From Bradyrhizobium cenepequi (lineage in GTDB: Bacteria > Pseudomonadota > Alphaproteobacteria > Rhizobiales > Xanthobacteraceae): a DNA stretch of 64,000 nt. Shown piece after piece: positions 1-7,633 of this stretch. Numbering within the stretch: position 1 is the stretch's first letter; every line of letters begins with the position of its first letter. Made by a program: the position numbers and the translations under genes. The stretch spans positions 599,619 to 663,618 of the forward strand of contig NZ_JAGKJI010000001.1 in assembly GCF_020329485.1 (NCBI RefSeq), in the 5' to 3' direction. The notes beneath the pieces are model-generated. The model did not search any database and had not been told where the DNA came from. It was given only the letters and a program-made list of their open reading frames with translations.

Positions 1-1
1 G

Positions 2-988
2 CTCGGTCACAAGAACATCCCGGTGAATTCGGTCGGCTGCTATGTGCCGGGTGGCAAGTATCCATTGCTTGCCTCCGCGCACATGTCGGTGATCACGGCC
101 AAGGTTGCCGGCGTGCAGCGCATCGTCACCTGCGCGCCGCCCTTCATGGGCAAGCCTGCACCGGCGATCGTCGCGGCTCAGTATCTCGCCGGTGCCGGCG
201 AGATTTACTGTCTCGGGGGCATCCAGGCGGTGGGTGCCATGGCGCTCGGAACGGAATCGATCGCAGGCGTGGATATGCTCGTTGGCCCCGGCAATGCCTT
301 TGTCGCGGAAGCCAAGCGGCAGTTGTTCGGACGGGTCGGCATCGATCTGTTCGCCGGTCCGACCGAGACGCTCGTCATCGCAGATGAAACCGTTGACGCG
401 GAGATGTGTGCCACCGATTTGCTTGGCCAGGCGGAGCACGGGCCGAATTCACCAGCCATCCTTTTGACCAATTCGGAGAAGCTGGCGCGCGAAACGATGG
501 CCGAGGTTGAGCGCCTGCTGAAGATCCTGCCGACGGCGGCAATCGCCGCAAAGGCATGGGAGGATTATGGCGAAGTGATCGTCTGCGCCAGTGAGGAAGA
601 AATGGTCGAGGAGGCGGATCGGATCGCCTCCGAGCATGTGCAGGTCATGACGCGCGATCCGGACTACTTCCTGCGCAACATGACCAACTATGGTGCGCTG
701 TTCCTTGGCCCGAGAACGAACGTGGCCTACGGCGACAAGGTGATCGGCACCAACCACACGCTGCCGACGAAGAAGGCTGCGCGCTACACCGGTGGCCTCT
801 GGGTCGGCAAATTCTTGAAAACCGTCACCTACCAGCGCGTAACGACCGACAGCGCGTCCGCGATGATCGGCGAGTACTGCTCGCGGCTTTGCATGCTCGA
901 GGGTTTCGCGGGGCACGCCGAGCAGGCCAATGTGCGCGTGCGCCGTTATGGCGGACGAAACGTTCCTTATGCCGGGGCGGCGGAATGA
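2..988 (+). CDS. Histidinol dehydrogenase family protein (3' part; HpsN-like)
   Basis: The gene is cut by the window edge; the open frame runs in from base 2, so the GTG at 23 need not be the start. The family oxidises an alcohol to a carboxylate with NAD and zinc. The active-site residues can be picked out: Gln and His in LGQAEHGP, the Glu-His pair in ASEHVQ, Asp in GDKVIGTNH and the C-terminal His in GFAGHAEQ. The wording ([37 protein letters not shown]) is closer to sulfopropanediol dehydrogenase HpsN and related catabolic members than to biosynthetic HisD, and the next gene is an SDR oxidoreductase overlapping by ATGA rather than a his gene. A catabolic alcohol dehydrogenase is therefore inferred; the substrate is unknown. 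Confidence 0.85.
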   Translation, partial: LGHKNIPVNSVGCYVPGGKYPLLASAHMSVITAKVAGVQRIVTCAPPFMGKPAPAIVAAQYLAGAGEIYCLGGIQAVGAMALGTESIAGVDMLVGPGNAFVAEAKRQLFGRVGIDLFAGPTETLVIADETVDAEMCATDLLGQAEHGPNSPAILLTNSEKLARETMAEVERLLKILPTAAIAAKAWEDYGEVIVCASEEEMVEEADRIASEHVQVMTRDPDYFLRNMTNYGALFLGPRTNVAYGDKVIGTNHTLPTKKAARYTGGLWVGKFLKTVTYQRVTTDSASAMIGEYCSRLCMLEGFAGHAEQANVRVRRYGGRNVPYAGAAE

Positions 989-1755
989 CCGCTGTCCTCC
1001 CGCAGACGCCGTCCTTCCGCCTGGACGGCCGGCGCGCGCTTGTCACCGGCGCCGGGCGAGGGCTTGGCCTTGCAGCCGCGACGGCGCTCGCCCGCGCCGG
1101 AGCCGAGGTTACGCTCTGCGCGCGCAGCCGTAGCGAACTCGAAGCCGTGGCCGAAACCATGTGTGCCGAGGGGCTTGCGGCGGATACGCTCGTTCTCGAT
1201 GTCACCGATATAACGAGCTTTGCGGCAGCAATCGAGGCGCGGCCGCCCTATCATGTCTTTGTCAACAATGCCGGCACGAACCGTCCCAAGCCTTTCACCG
1301 ACGTCACGCCAGAAGATTTCGACGTCGTCATGGGCTTGAATGTGCGGGCGGCGTTTTTTGCCGCGCAGGCCGTTTGCCGTCGCATGATCGCCGCCAAGAT
1401 CGCCGGCTCCGTCATTCATGTCTCGTCTCAGATGGGGCACGTCGGCGGCGAGCGCCGTTCGATCTATTGCGCTTCGAAATGGGCGATGGAAGGATTTTCC
1501 AAGTCTATGGCCCTTGACCTCGCGCCTCATGGCATCCGCGTGAATACATTGTGCCCCACCTTCATCGAGACACCCATGACGCGTCCGTTCTTCGCGGATG
1601 CCACCTTCCGAGCGAACGTCCTCGCCAAGATCAAGCTGGGGCGTATTGGAACGGTCGAAGACGTGATGGGCGCTGTGCTCTTCCTTGCAAGTGACGCTTC
1701 GGCATTGATGACCGGCTCTTCGCTACTGATCGACGGTGGGTGGACCGCTGACTAG
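985..1755 (+). CDS. SDR family oxidoreductase
   Basis: A 256-aa classical short-chain dehydrogenase. It shows the nucleotide-binding TGAGRGLG near residue 20, NNAG near residue 96, the catalytic Ser in HVSSQ, the YxxxK in YCASKWA and the C-terminal LIDGGWTAD usual for gluconate-5-dehydrogenase-like members. The ATG at 985 overlaps the stop of the preceding dehydrogenase gene (ATGA), so the two are co-translated. A longer frame opens at 889 but would lie inside the upstream gene. It probably oxidises or reduces an intermediate of the same small sugar-alcohol-type pathway. Its last bases overlap the remains of a methyltransferase gene on the other strand, which suggests a rearrangement junction just here. 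Confidence 0.88.
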   Translation: MTAVLPQTPSFRLDGRRALVTGAGRGLGLAAATALARAGAEVTLCARSRSELEAVAETMCAEGLAADTLVLDVTDITSFAAAIEARPPYHVFVNNAGTNRPKPFTDVTPEDFDVVMGLNVRAAFFAAQAVCRRMIAAKIAGSVIHVSSQMGHVGGERRSIYCASKWAMEGFSKSMALDLAPHGIRVNTLCPTFIETPMTRPFFADATFRANVLAKIKLGRIGTVEDVMGAVLFLASDASALMTGSSLLIDGGWTAD

Positions 1756-1943
1756 GCGCAAATTCCACCACGTTGTCGGCGGGCCGATCGCCAGTCCGTC
1801 GAGAAGGGCTCGCGTCGGCTTCAAGCCGCCGGGACGGAGCACGCGCTTGCCGAGGCGGGCAGCAGCCAATGCTCCGGCATTCTTGCGACGTCGAGGTCGC
1901 TGCCGGGCAGATCGATATTTTGGGCGGAATGAATGTCTGTCAT
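1748..1943 (-). pseudogene. Remnant of a SAM-dependent methyltransferase gene (N-terminal part, frameshifted)
   Basis: Reading the minus strand from an ATG at 1943, preceded by a good AGGAGAG ribosome site, gives a start ending in MPEHWLL. One base then seems to be missing, after which the frame reads ARLGKRVLRPGGLKPTRALL and DGLAIGP. A second missing base leads to ADNVVEFAP. This is the N-terminal signature of class I methyltransferases (helix, then the VVEFAPG SAM-binding start). The coding stops there, at the 3' end of the SDR gene, so the catalytic domain is gone. It lies 43 bp downstream of the DUF6522 gene on the same strand, so it was probably the second gene of that operon. The two single-base losses could also be sequencing errors, but the missing C-terminal part could not. 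Confidence 0.6.
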
Positions 1944-1986
1944 GCGTGATCTCTCCTGCTTGGCGGACTGACGAGTGACCCCTTCG

Positions 1987-2322
1987 TTAGGCGCCCGTCT
2001 GATAAAGCGAGTCCGGAATGGGCCGGTCGCCGAAGTCGATGGCCGATTTGCGAAGGACGCGGCCTGACGGATCCGTAACCAGTCGCGCGCGGCGGTTGCG
2101 GTGGAAGAAGGTCAGCCGGAATTCACCCTCGTGGTCATCGACCCCGCGCTCGCAGGCGCTCGTGATCTTCCCTTCGCGCATCAGGACCGGCACCCGCGAG
2201 GCGGGTACGTGTAGAAGCTCGCCGATAAGCGCTGCGTCGACCAGGAACGTGTTGTCGTCGAACTCGATGGCGCCGCGGTCGGACGGCCTTGGAGGCTTGG
2301 TTTCGTGAGGGCTCTCGATCAT
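1987..2322 (-). CDS. DUF6522 family protein
   Basis: A 111-aa soluble protein with no signal peptide. The central part (FDDNTFLVDAALIGELLHV, then MREGKITSACERG and EGEFRLTFFHRNRRARL) matches my memory of the DUF6522 family, small proteins of unknown function in rhizobia often found near nitric-oxide or denitrification genes. The start at 2322 has a strong AAGGAGA site. The gene is divergent from the operon at 2394, and the palindrome at 2348-2376 lies between them, 25 bp from this start, so both directions are probably controlled together. A decayed methyltransferase follows. The function is unknown; a link to NO stress is inferred from context. Confidence 0.75.
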   Translation of the reverse strand: MIESPHETKPPRPSDRGAIEFDDNTFLVDAALIGELLHVPASRVPVLMREGKITSACERGVDDHEGEFRLTFFHRNRRARLVTDPSGRVLRKSAIDFGDRPIPDSLYQTGA

Positions 2323-2347
2323 CGTATTTCTCCTTGTCGCGGCGCCT

Positions 2348-2376
2348 AATAAGATATATATAAGATATATCTTATT
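2348..2376. promoter_or_regulatory. Palindromic operator with NsrR-like (Rrf2) geometry
   Basis: The 72-bp gap between two divergent genes holds an AT-rich palindrome in otherwise GC-rich DNA. Bases 2351-2361 read AAGATATATAT and 2363-2373 read AGATATATCTT, two 11-bp arms around one central base with 10 of 11 positions symmetric. Bases 2360-2375 are also a perfect 16-bp palindrome. The 11-1-11 layout beginning AAGAT and ending ATCTT resembles the NsrR site known from other proteobacteria. NsrR as the binder is inferred; no Rrf2 gene lies in the window. The site probably overlaps the promoters of both genes. Confidence 0.55.
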
Positions 2377-2393
2377 GCATGAGAGGTCAATCC

Positions 2394-2903
2394 ATGACCA
2401 TTCCAGTCCGGCTGGATGTCCGCACCGAAGCGCAGCCCGCGCTGCTCAACCGCCAATATTTGCAGCCGGCAGCGAAGCCCTCCGTCGCCCGGCCGGAGCT
2501 TTCAACGGCTGAACTCGCGTTCCGGATCTTCGCTGCTTTCCGCGCCCATCCGCACATCAACAATGTGCTGACACACATTGCGCGGGCCAACTGGGTTCAG
2601 GTGGAGCAGTCGCTCAACCGGATACTCGATGTCGCGACGGAGAGTGAGGGGCTTTCACCGCTCGAGCAGAACATCGTCGATCTGATGGTCGCCGAGCGCG
2701 GCGTCACGGGGAAGATCCTCAAGCCCTGTTTCCATGCTGTTCTGCACAGGCTGCTGGCGCGTGATCGTGCCGAACAGCTGATCTGTCATATCGAAGCCCT
2801 GTTTTTTGAACTCGAGTGGAAGGCCCAACGCCCGCCGCCGGCGACGCCTGCACCGAGCGAATCCTCCCGGGAGTTAGACGATGCTGGACGCGGGCCGCAG
2901 TGA
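2394..2903 (+). CDS. Conserved hypothetical protein of the NO-response-like cluster
   Basis: A 169-aa soluble protein I do not recognise. The N-terminal 35 residues are Pro/Ala-rich; residues from about 40 to 145 look all-helical, with a run HPHINNVLTHIARANWVQVE and a pair of conserved-looking Cys/His spots (KPCFHAVLHRL, LICHIEALFFEL). An ATG also occurs at 2379, but it abuts the palindrome and leaves no room for a ribosome site; the ATG at 2394 has GAGAGG upstream and is preferred. The 3' end overlaps the DUF2249 gene by 23 bp, so the two are translationally coupled. Location behind the palindrome is the only clue to function. Confidence 0.7.
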   Translation: MTIPVRLDVRTEAQPALLNRQYLQPAAKPSVARPELSTAELAFRIFAAFRAHPHINNVLTHIARANWVQVEQSLNRILDVATESEGLSPLEQNIVDLMVAERGVTGKILKPCFHAVLHRLLARDRAEQLICHIEALFFELEWKAQRPPPATPAPSESSRELDDAGRGPQ

Positions 2904-3165
2904 ACGCGTGATCAACGTGGCGGACATCGATCCGCGACACCGTCATGAGATCCTTTCTCGCCTGGTCGAGCATCTCGCCCCGGATGCCACGCTTCAGATC
3001 GTTGTGGATCACGATCCCAGGCGGCTGCGCCTGCGGCTCGAAGCACGACATGGTGCACGCTGCGGCTGGTCGTACCTGGAGCAGGGCCCCGATGTCTGGC
3101 GCGTTCGCCTGCGCCTGCTCGGTTCCCGAAGTGGAGATACGACAATGGAGGAAGGGAAATGTTGA
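2881..3165 (+). CDS. DUF2249 domain protein
   Basis: A 94-aa protein that is almost entirely one DUF2249 domain: a start INVADIDPRHRHEILSRL, the central VVDHDPRRLRLRLEA and the ending WSYLEQGPDVWRVRL follow the family pattern closely. DUF2249 domains are commonly found alone or fused to hemerythrin-like or ScdA-type proteins in nitric-oxide stress and denitrification regulons; the biochemical role is not settled. It overlaps the genes on both sides (by 23 bp at the start, by 7 bp at the stop), so it is the middle cistron of a three-gene operon. This is the strongest pointer that the palindrome upstream is an NO-responsive operator. Confidence 0.85.
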   Translation: MLDAGRSERVINVADIDPRHRHEILSRLVEHLAPDATLQIVVDHDPRRLRLRLEARHGARCGWSYLEQGPDVWRVRLRLLGSRSGDTTMEEGKC

Positions 3166-3455
3166 GCAATTCCCATCACGATATGCGCCCGGCGGACGAG
3201 AAGGAACGAATCCATCTCGAATGGCTGATCCGCGAGGACTTTGAGCGGTGCCATCCCGGCGAGACATTGGAGGATATCAAGCGCCGGTCGTCATTTTCGA
3301 AAGAAGACAAGGGACTTCTTCGCGACTGGATGGCGGTTGCGGCAATTCGAGCCGCAGCCAGTCGGGCCGGCAGGACCGGTCATCCCGCTTTGTCGAACTC
3401 GCTTTCCGAGCGTCTCCCCACACGAGACGCGTCAGCGAACGATTGCTCAGCCTGA
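3159..3455 (+). CDS. Small hypothetical protein, third gene of the DUF2249 operon
   Basis: A 98-aa protein whose ATG lies inside the stop region of the DUF2249 gene. The N-terminal two thirds are charged and helical (EKERIHLEWLIREDFERCHP, GETLEDIKRRSSFSKEDKGL); the last 30 residues are Ser/Arg-rich and low complexity. I recognise no family. Position and overlap argue that it is translated with the two genes before it. The stretch that follows, to 3604, holds no convincing gene. Confidence 0.6.
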   Translation: MLSNSHHDMRPADEKERIHLEWLIREDFERCHPGETLEDIKRRSSFSKEDKGLLRDWMAVAAIRAAASRAGRTGHPALSNSLSERLPTRDASANDCSA

Positions 3456-3604
3456 GAGCATACGCTCCAATGGCTTGATGAAATCCGATCATGGCAAACC
3501 CGCGGCGGATACCTGGGTTGACCGCCTTCTCATGTTGCTGAACGCGCAATCGCCGGCGGACTTTCCGCTCGCCGGCGACGTATCGCCATCGGCAGAGTGC
3601 CGCG

Positions 3605-4111
3605 TTATTGCGGCATCAGGCGAACCACGTCCTGCCTCAGGAGGTAGAGCGAGACGGCAAGCAGAACGACGTCCTTCATCAGGAAGGGCACGTTGCCCGT
3701 CATCGCGGGGAAGCCTCCCGCCGCGACGTCCCATCCGTCCGGCATGAACGGGATGATGGTGACGGTCGCGATGAAGGTGCCCGTCGAGCCGAGGGCGCCA
3801 AGAACGCCGAGCCGCTTGTCCCAGAAGCCTGCGAGCAGCAGGGACCCGAACGTCCATTCCGAGATGCCGAGGAAATGGCTGGCGCCGGCGTGGCCGAACA
3901 CGGGATAGAGCCACCAGATCAGCGGCCCGTTGCTGATGAACGGGACCAGCCTTTCGAATTCATACGGAAACCACTTCTGGTAACCGAAGAAGAAGAACAT
4001 GATCACCATGGAGGCCCGGACGACGTGGTAGTCGAGATCCTCCGCGAGCAAGCCGGACCGGTGCAGCGCGCGGAGAATCGGATTTCGCGTGGTGTTGGCA
4101 AGCGTGGACAT
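3605..4111 (-). CDS. DUF417 (YkgB/RclC-like) inner membrane protein
   Basis: A 168-aa membrane protein with about four hydrophobic segments. Recognisable DUF417 features are the first segment followed by FFFGYQKWFPYE, the stretch PFISNGPLIWW and a C-terminal FLMKDVVLLAVSLYLL. The family includes RclC of the E. coli reactive-chlorine system; its biochemical role is not known. The start at 4111 is chosen because AAGGATC stands 9 bases upstream, whereas a start at 4153 would fall on the stop of the preceding gene. It lies 38 bp behind the AhpD-like gene on the same strand, with an AraC-type regulator divergent from both. A second DUF417 gene sits at 54529-55017. Confidence 0.85.
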   Translation of the reverse strand: MSTLANTTRNPILRALHRSGLLAEDLDYHVVRASMVIMFFFFGYQKWFPYEFERLVPFISNGPLIWWLYPVFGHAGASHFLGISEWTFGSLLLAGFWDKRLGVLGALGSTGTFIATVTIIPFMPDGWDVAAGGFPAMTGNVPFLMKDVVLLAVSLYLLRQDVVRLMPQ

Positions 4112-4149
4112 GGTCGTGATCCTTGTTGAAGATGTGACTGAGCGTCGCC

Positions 4150-4686
4150 TCACGCGACTGCGGGAAAGTCGATCTCGGTGTCGTTGATGCGGTTGAAGAC
4201 GTTGGTGAAGGCGATGGTCGCGAAGGCCAGGCTGATGTCGACCAACTGGGCATCGCTGTAGCCCGCAGCCTTGATCGCAGCGAAATCCTCGTCGCTGACG
4301 GTGCCGCTGGACTGCGCGAGCTTGCGGACGAAACGGACCAGCGCATCGCGCTTGCTATCGCCCGTAGGATGGCCTTCGCGGATCTGCTTGAGCACGTCCG
4401 GATTCACCCCGGCGAGCTGGGCGAGATGATTATGGGCGGCAACGCAGTAGTCGCAGCCGGCGGCGGCACTGATGACGAGCTTGATCACCTCCTGATCGCG
4501 CTTGGTCAGGCTGCCCGCGGCGAGCACGGCGTCGGCGACGAGGATCGACTTGAGGGCGGCCGGTCCGTGGGCGGCAATGGCCGCAAAGGCGTTCGGGACC
4601 TTGCCAACGGCCTTCTTGATCTGGGCATGGACCTGGCCAGAGAGGCCGGTGTCAGCTTCGAGATTCGGGACTGCAAGACGGGACAT
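4150..4686 (-). CDS. Carboxymuconolactone decarboxylase / AhpD-like peroxidase family protein
   Basis: A 178-aa protein of the AhpD fold. The redox motif is visible as CDYC with the following His in AAGCDYCVAAHNHLA near residues 78-86, the arrangement used by AhpD-type alkylhydroperoxide reductases. The rest is helical with a late FATIAFTNVFNRI typical of the CMD domain. It is the first gene of a two-gene unit with a DUF417 membrane protein, divergent from an AraC regulator, so a role in handling peroxides or reactive chlorine is likely. The exact substrate cannot be read from the sequence. Confidence 0.88.
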   Translation of the reverse strand: MSRLAVPNLEADTGLSGQVHAQIKKAVGKVPNAFAAIAAHGPAALKSILVADAVLAAGSLTKRDQEVIKLVISAAAGCDYCVAAHNHLAQLAGVNPDVLKQIREGHPTGDSKRDALVRFVRKLAQSSGTVSDEDFAAIKAAGYSDAQLVDISLAFATIAFTNVFNRINDTEIDFPAVA

Positions 4687-4744
4687 GGTGACACTCCTTG
4701 TCGAGGGTTGGTGAACGATTGCGGAGTGACAGTATGACCCGTTC

Positions 4745-4794
4745 TTGAGACGTTGAATGTCTATTAGGCTCGATTATATGCTCTGTCGTCTCAA
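4745..4794. promoter_or_regulatory. Inverted repeat in the divergent ahpD-like / araC-like gap
   Basis: TTGAGACG (4745-4752) and CGTCTCAA (4787-4794) form an exact 8-bp inverted repeat, 34 bp apart, in the 131-bp gap between the divergent genes. The spacing puts the arms four helical turns apart, which suits a looped or dimeric AraC-type regulator. Binding by the adjacent regulator is inferred. Confidence 0.4.
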
Positions 4795-4817
4795 CCGCAT
4801 CACTTCGGGAGGTCGCC

Positions 4818-5795
4818 ATGGATTGGCTCAGCCGGCTGTTCGAAATGATGCCGGTGCGCGGACGGCTCGACCTGCGCTGCTCTTACGGCGCGCCGTGGCG
4901 CATCGATCAGGGGCCCGGCGAGCCGAACGAGATCCCGTATCACGCGGTTGTCGGCGGCTCGGCGCTGCTGGAAGACCCGGCGGGTGGGCGACCGCTTCAC
5001 CTGGAGGCGGGCGACATCCTGCTGCTTCCGGGCAATCCGCGCCATGTGATGCACGACGGCAGCGGCGCGCGGCCGAAGCCGGCACGAAATCGCCAGCAGC
5101 TCAACCTCGTGATCAGTAAGAACACCGGCAGGGGCGAGCGGCTCGACCTGCTGTGCGGACATTTCGCGATCGCGCCCCCGCACGATCGGCTTTTGCGCAG
5201 CTATCTCCCGTCACGCCTGGTCGTGCATGCCGGCGCTCGAGCGAGGCAAAAGGACACCGGCGCGCAGCTCGCAGGTCTCGTCGCCCTGATGCGCAACGAG
5301 TCGGCAGACGATCACCTTGGCGGCCGCGCAATGCTCAACGCGCTCTCTACGGCGATGTTCGCGCTTGTGCTGCGCCTCGCGAGCGAGATCACGGATGCGC
5401 CGCGCAGTCTCCTTGCCTTGGCCGGTCATCCCCGCTTGGCACCGGCTCTGGCCGCCCTGTTCAACGAGCCGGCGCGTGCATGGTCGCTGCCCGAGTTGGC
5501 GGAGTTGTGCAACATGTCGCGGGCCACGCTCGCCCGCCAGTTCCAGGATAAGCTCGGACGATCGGCCAGCGAACTCCTGACCGATATCCGGATGACGCTC
5601 GCAGCGAACGAACTGAGGAAATCCTCGCTTTCGACCGGCGCCATGGCGGAAGCGGTCGGCTATCAGTCCGAAGCGGCGTTCCAGCGCGCCTTCAAGAGCC
5701 ACATGGGCTTCACGCCGGCGCAGTGGCGCAAGATGCAGGAGGCGTCCGGCCGGAACGCCTTCGTAACGTCTGCGGGAGCGGCAAATGTGAAATAG
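4818..5795 (+). CDS. AraC family transcriptional regulator (RclR-like)
   Basis: A 325-aa regulator. Residues 1-200 are a cupin-type sensor domain (LHLEAGDILLLPGNPRHVMH near residue 60-80), and the last 100 residues carry two helix-turn-helix units: SLPELAELCNMSRATLARQF and TGAMAEAVGYQSEAAFQRAF, followed by GFTPAQWRK. A GGGAGG site precedes the ATG. The order cupin sensor, AraC HTH, divergent redox enzyme and DUF417 gene parallels RclR and its rcl operon of E. coli, which responds to reactive chlorine. That the signal is the same here is inference. It most likely activates the divergent genes. Confidence 0.88.
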   Translation: MDWLSRLFEMMPVRGRLDLRCSYGAPWRIDQGPGEPNEIPYHAVVGGSALLEDPAGGRPLHLEAGDILLLPGNPRHVMHDGSGARPKPARNRQQLNLVISKNTGRGERLDLLCGHFAIAPPHDRLLRSYLPSRLVVHAGARARQKDTGAQLAGLVALMRNESADDHLGGRAMLNALSTAMFALVLRLASEITDAPRSLLALAGHPRLAPALAALFNEPARAWSLPELAELCNMSRATLARQFQDKLGRSASELLTDIRMTLAANELRKSSLSTGAMAEAVGYQSEAAFQRAFKSHMGFTPAQWRKMQEASGRNAFVTSAGAANVK

Positions 5796-5886
5796 GCAGA
5801 CGAACAGTCGCGTCGCGCGCAATGGCATACAAGCTCGTGGGTGTCTACTGGCGCCACCGACACCGGTGCACTAAATACTTCCGGCC

Positions 5887-6693
5887 ATGCAAGACCACGT
5901 GCTCGAGGACTTCATCAACCGCCACTCACGTCTGTTCGTCCTGACGGGAGCAGGCTGTAGCACAAACTCCGGCATCCCGGACTATCGCGATAGCGACGGC
6001 AGGTGGAAGCGGACACCGCCGGTAACTTACCAAGCCTTCATTCGCGAACACGCGACCCAGCAGCGGTATTGGGCTCGGAGTCTGATCGGGTGGCGGAGGT
6101 TCGGCAGTGCGCGGCCTAACGACGCCCACCATGCGCTGGCCAAGCTGGAAGCGAAGGGACGAAGCAAAATTCTCCTGACCCAAAATGTGGATGGGCTTCA
6201 CCAGGCCGCGGGCAGCAAGCAGGTCATCGACCTGCATGGACGACTTGATGTGGTTCGGTGCCTGGGATGCGCGTCGACGACGCCGAGGTCGACCTTTCAG
6301 GACGAACTGGCTCGCTTGAATGGCGCGTGGCTCGCCTTGGACGCTGCGGTCGCTCCAGACGGAGACGCCGATGTTGAGAAGGAAGATTTCTCAAGTTTTG
6401 TTGTACCGCGTTGCCAATTATGCGGTGGTGTTCTCAAGCCGGACGTCGTCTTCTTCGGCGAAAATGTTTCGCGAAACGTCGTCGCCGCCGCGCAAGGACA
6501 TCTGGGCGAAGCCGACGGCGTGTTGATCGTCGGTTCCTCGCTTATGGTCTATTCCGGCTTTCGGTTCGTGCAGATGGCAGCTCAAAATGGCCTGCCAATC
6601 GCGGCCGTCAATCTCGGTCGGACCCGTGCCGATCATCTTCTCACATTGAAGGTGGAAGATCGTTGCGAAGCGGCGCTTGCCTTCCTGCTGTGA
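5887..6693 (+). CDS. NAD-dependent protein deacylase, Sir2 family (class II type)
   Basis: A 268-aa sirtuin that removes acyl groups from lysines using NAD. Visible motifs in order: TGAGCSTNSGIPDYR for NAD binding (near residue 20), TQNVDGLHQAAG, the catalytic His in DLHGRLDVVRC, four zinc-binding Cys (RCLGC and RCQLC), KPDVVFFGE and the late GSSLMVYSGFRF. The length and the wide spacing between the Cys pairs fit the SIRT4-like class II. It stands alone between an AraC regulator and a convergent ThuA-like gene. No ribosome site is obvious. Confidence 0.93.
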   Translation: MQDHVLEDFINRHSRLFVLTGAGCSTNSGIPDYRDSDGRWKRTPPVTYQAFIREHATQQRYWARSLIGWRRFGSARPNDAHHALAKLEAKGRSKILLTQNVDGLHQAAGSKQVIDLHGRLDVVRCLGCASTTPRSTFQDELARLNGAWLALDAAVAPDGDADVEKEDFSSFVVPRCQLCGGVLKPDVVFFGENVSRNVVAAAQGHLGEADGVLIVGSSLMVYSGFRFVQMAAQNGLPIAAVNLGRTRADHLLTLKVEDRCEAALAFLL

Positions 6694-6729
6694 GAAATAC
6701 CGCGAGCATCAGGAACGACAGAACTGCGG

Positions 6730-7506
6730 TCAGCCTCCAATAGCCCAAAGGATACCGTTCGTCAGGAGGCGTTGGTATCGAGCGTCGCGCCATACCGAAG
6801 CCTCATGGCCGAGCGCTGTGTAGAATACTCGCCCCTGGCCGTAAGATCGAGTCCAGGCGAGAGGCCAGCCGTAGAATCGTTGCTGCACCCCTGGCTTGCC
6901 AAGATCCGCGGAGTTTTGGTCGAGGCGCAGCAGCACCTGCGATCCACGATGGTCGAAGTCGCTGATTTGGTAGATCTCGTCCTCGAGTCGCCACGTTTGG
7001 CCGAGATGCGCGACCAGTGGATTTTTGGGATCGACGACCTGGATGGTCACGGCCTGATGCCATGGATGACCGTTAAAGTAGCCACCGACGAGATCAAGAT
7101 AATCAGGCCATGCGTAGAACGTGTCCGTGGCTGAATGAACACCGAGGAAACCACCGCCTGAGCGCACAAAGTCAAGAAGAGCTGCTTTTTCCGCGTCGCT
7201 CATTGGAAGTTCTCCGGTGGTGTAAAACATCACCGCGGCGTAACGCCTGAGATTCTCCGTTGAAAACTCGGATGTGTCTTCCGTGACAGTGACCTCGAAA
7301 GCACCGGAACTCCGTCCAAGCTGTGTCAGTATCGACCTGGAAAACGGTATGACTTCGTGCCGATAACCGGCAGAAAGTGTGAAGTAGAGGATGCGTTCCA
7401 GCTGGCGCTCTGCATGGGCGCCAAGCGGTTGGATCGCAGCCGCGCTGCCGAGAAGTGCCAGGAACTCGCGTCGCCTCACGGTTTCTCCTGAAGCCTGCGC
7501 AATCAT
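6730..7506 (-). CDS. ThuA-like domain protein with Tat-type signal
   Basis: A 258-aa exported protein. The N-terminus carries a twin-arginine-like signal (TVRRREFLALLGSAAA) ending near AHA. The body is a ThuA-like domain: LYFTLSAGYRHEVIPFS, a middle FVRSGGGFLGVHSATDTFY and the end GQGRVFYTALGHEASVWRD. Such domains belong to the class I glutamine-amidotransferase-like fold and are linked to sugar metabolism or found in hydrolases; the reaction is unknown. The start at 7506 is chosen because it places the signal at the N-terminus; the frame remains open to 7683, but that would overlap fliI. Confidence 0.82.
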   Translation of the reverse strand: MIAQASGETVRRREFLALLGSAAAIQPLGAHAERQLERILYFTLSAGYRHEVIPFSRSILTQLGRSSGAFEVTVTEDTSEFSTENLRRYAAVMFYTTGELPMSDAEKAALLDFVRSGGGFLGVHSATDTFYAWPDYLDLVGGYFNGHPWHQAVTIQVVDPKNPLVAHLGQTWRLEDEIYQISDFDHRGSQVLLRLDQNSADLGKPGVQQRFYGWPLAWTRSYGQGRVFYTALGHEASVWRDARYQRLLTNGILWAIGG

Positions 7507-7633
7507 AATCGCGCCCGCACCAACTGGAAGGGCGTTCTCCGCCTGTCCCTCATCACCTGTCCGGTTGTGCTGTATTGAGCTACTTCGAAGAGCGGCAACC
7601 AGCTCAGCTGAAATGCCGACCACCTTACACCAT

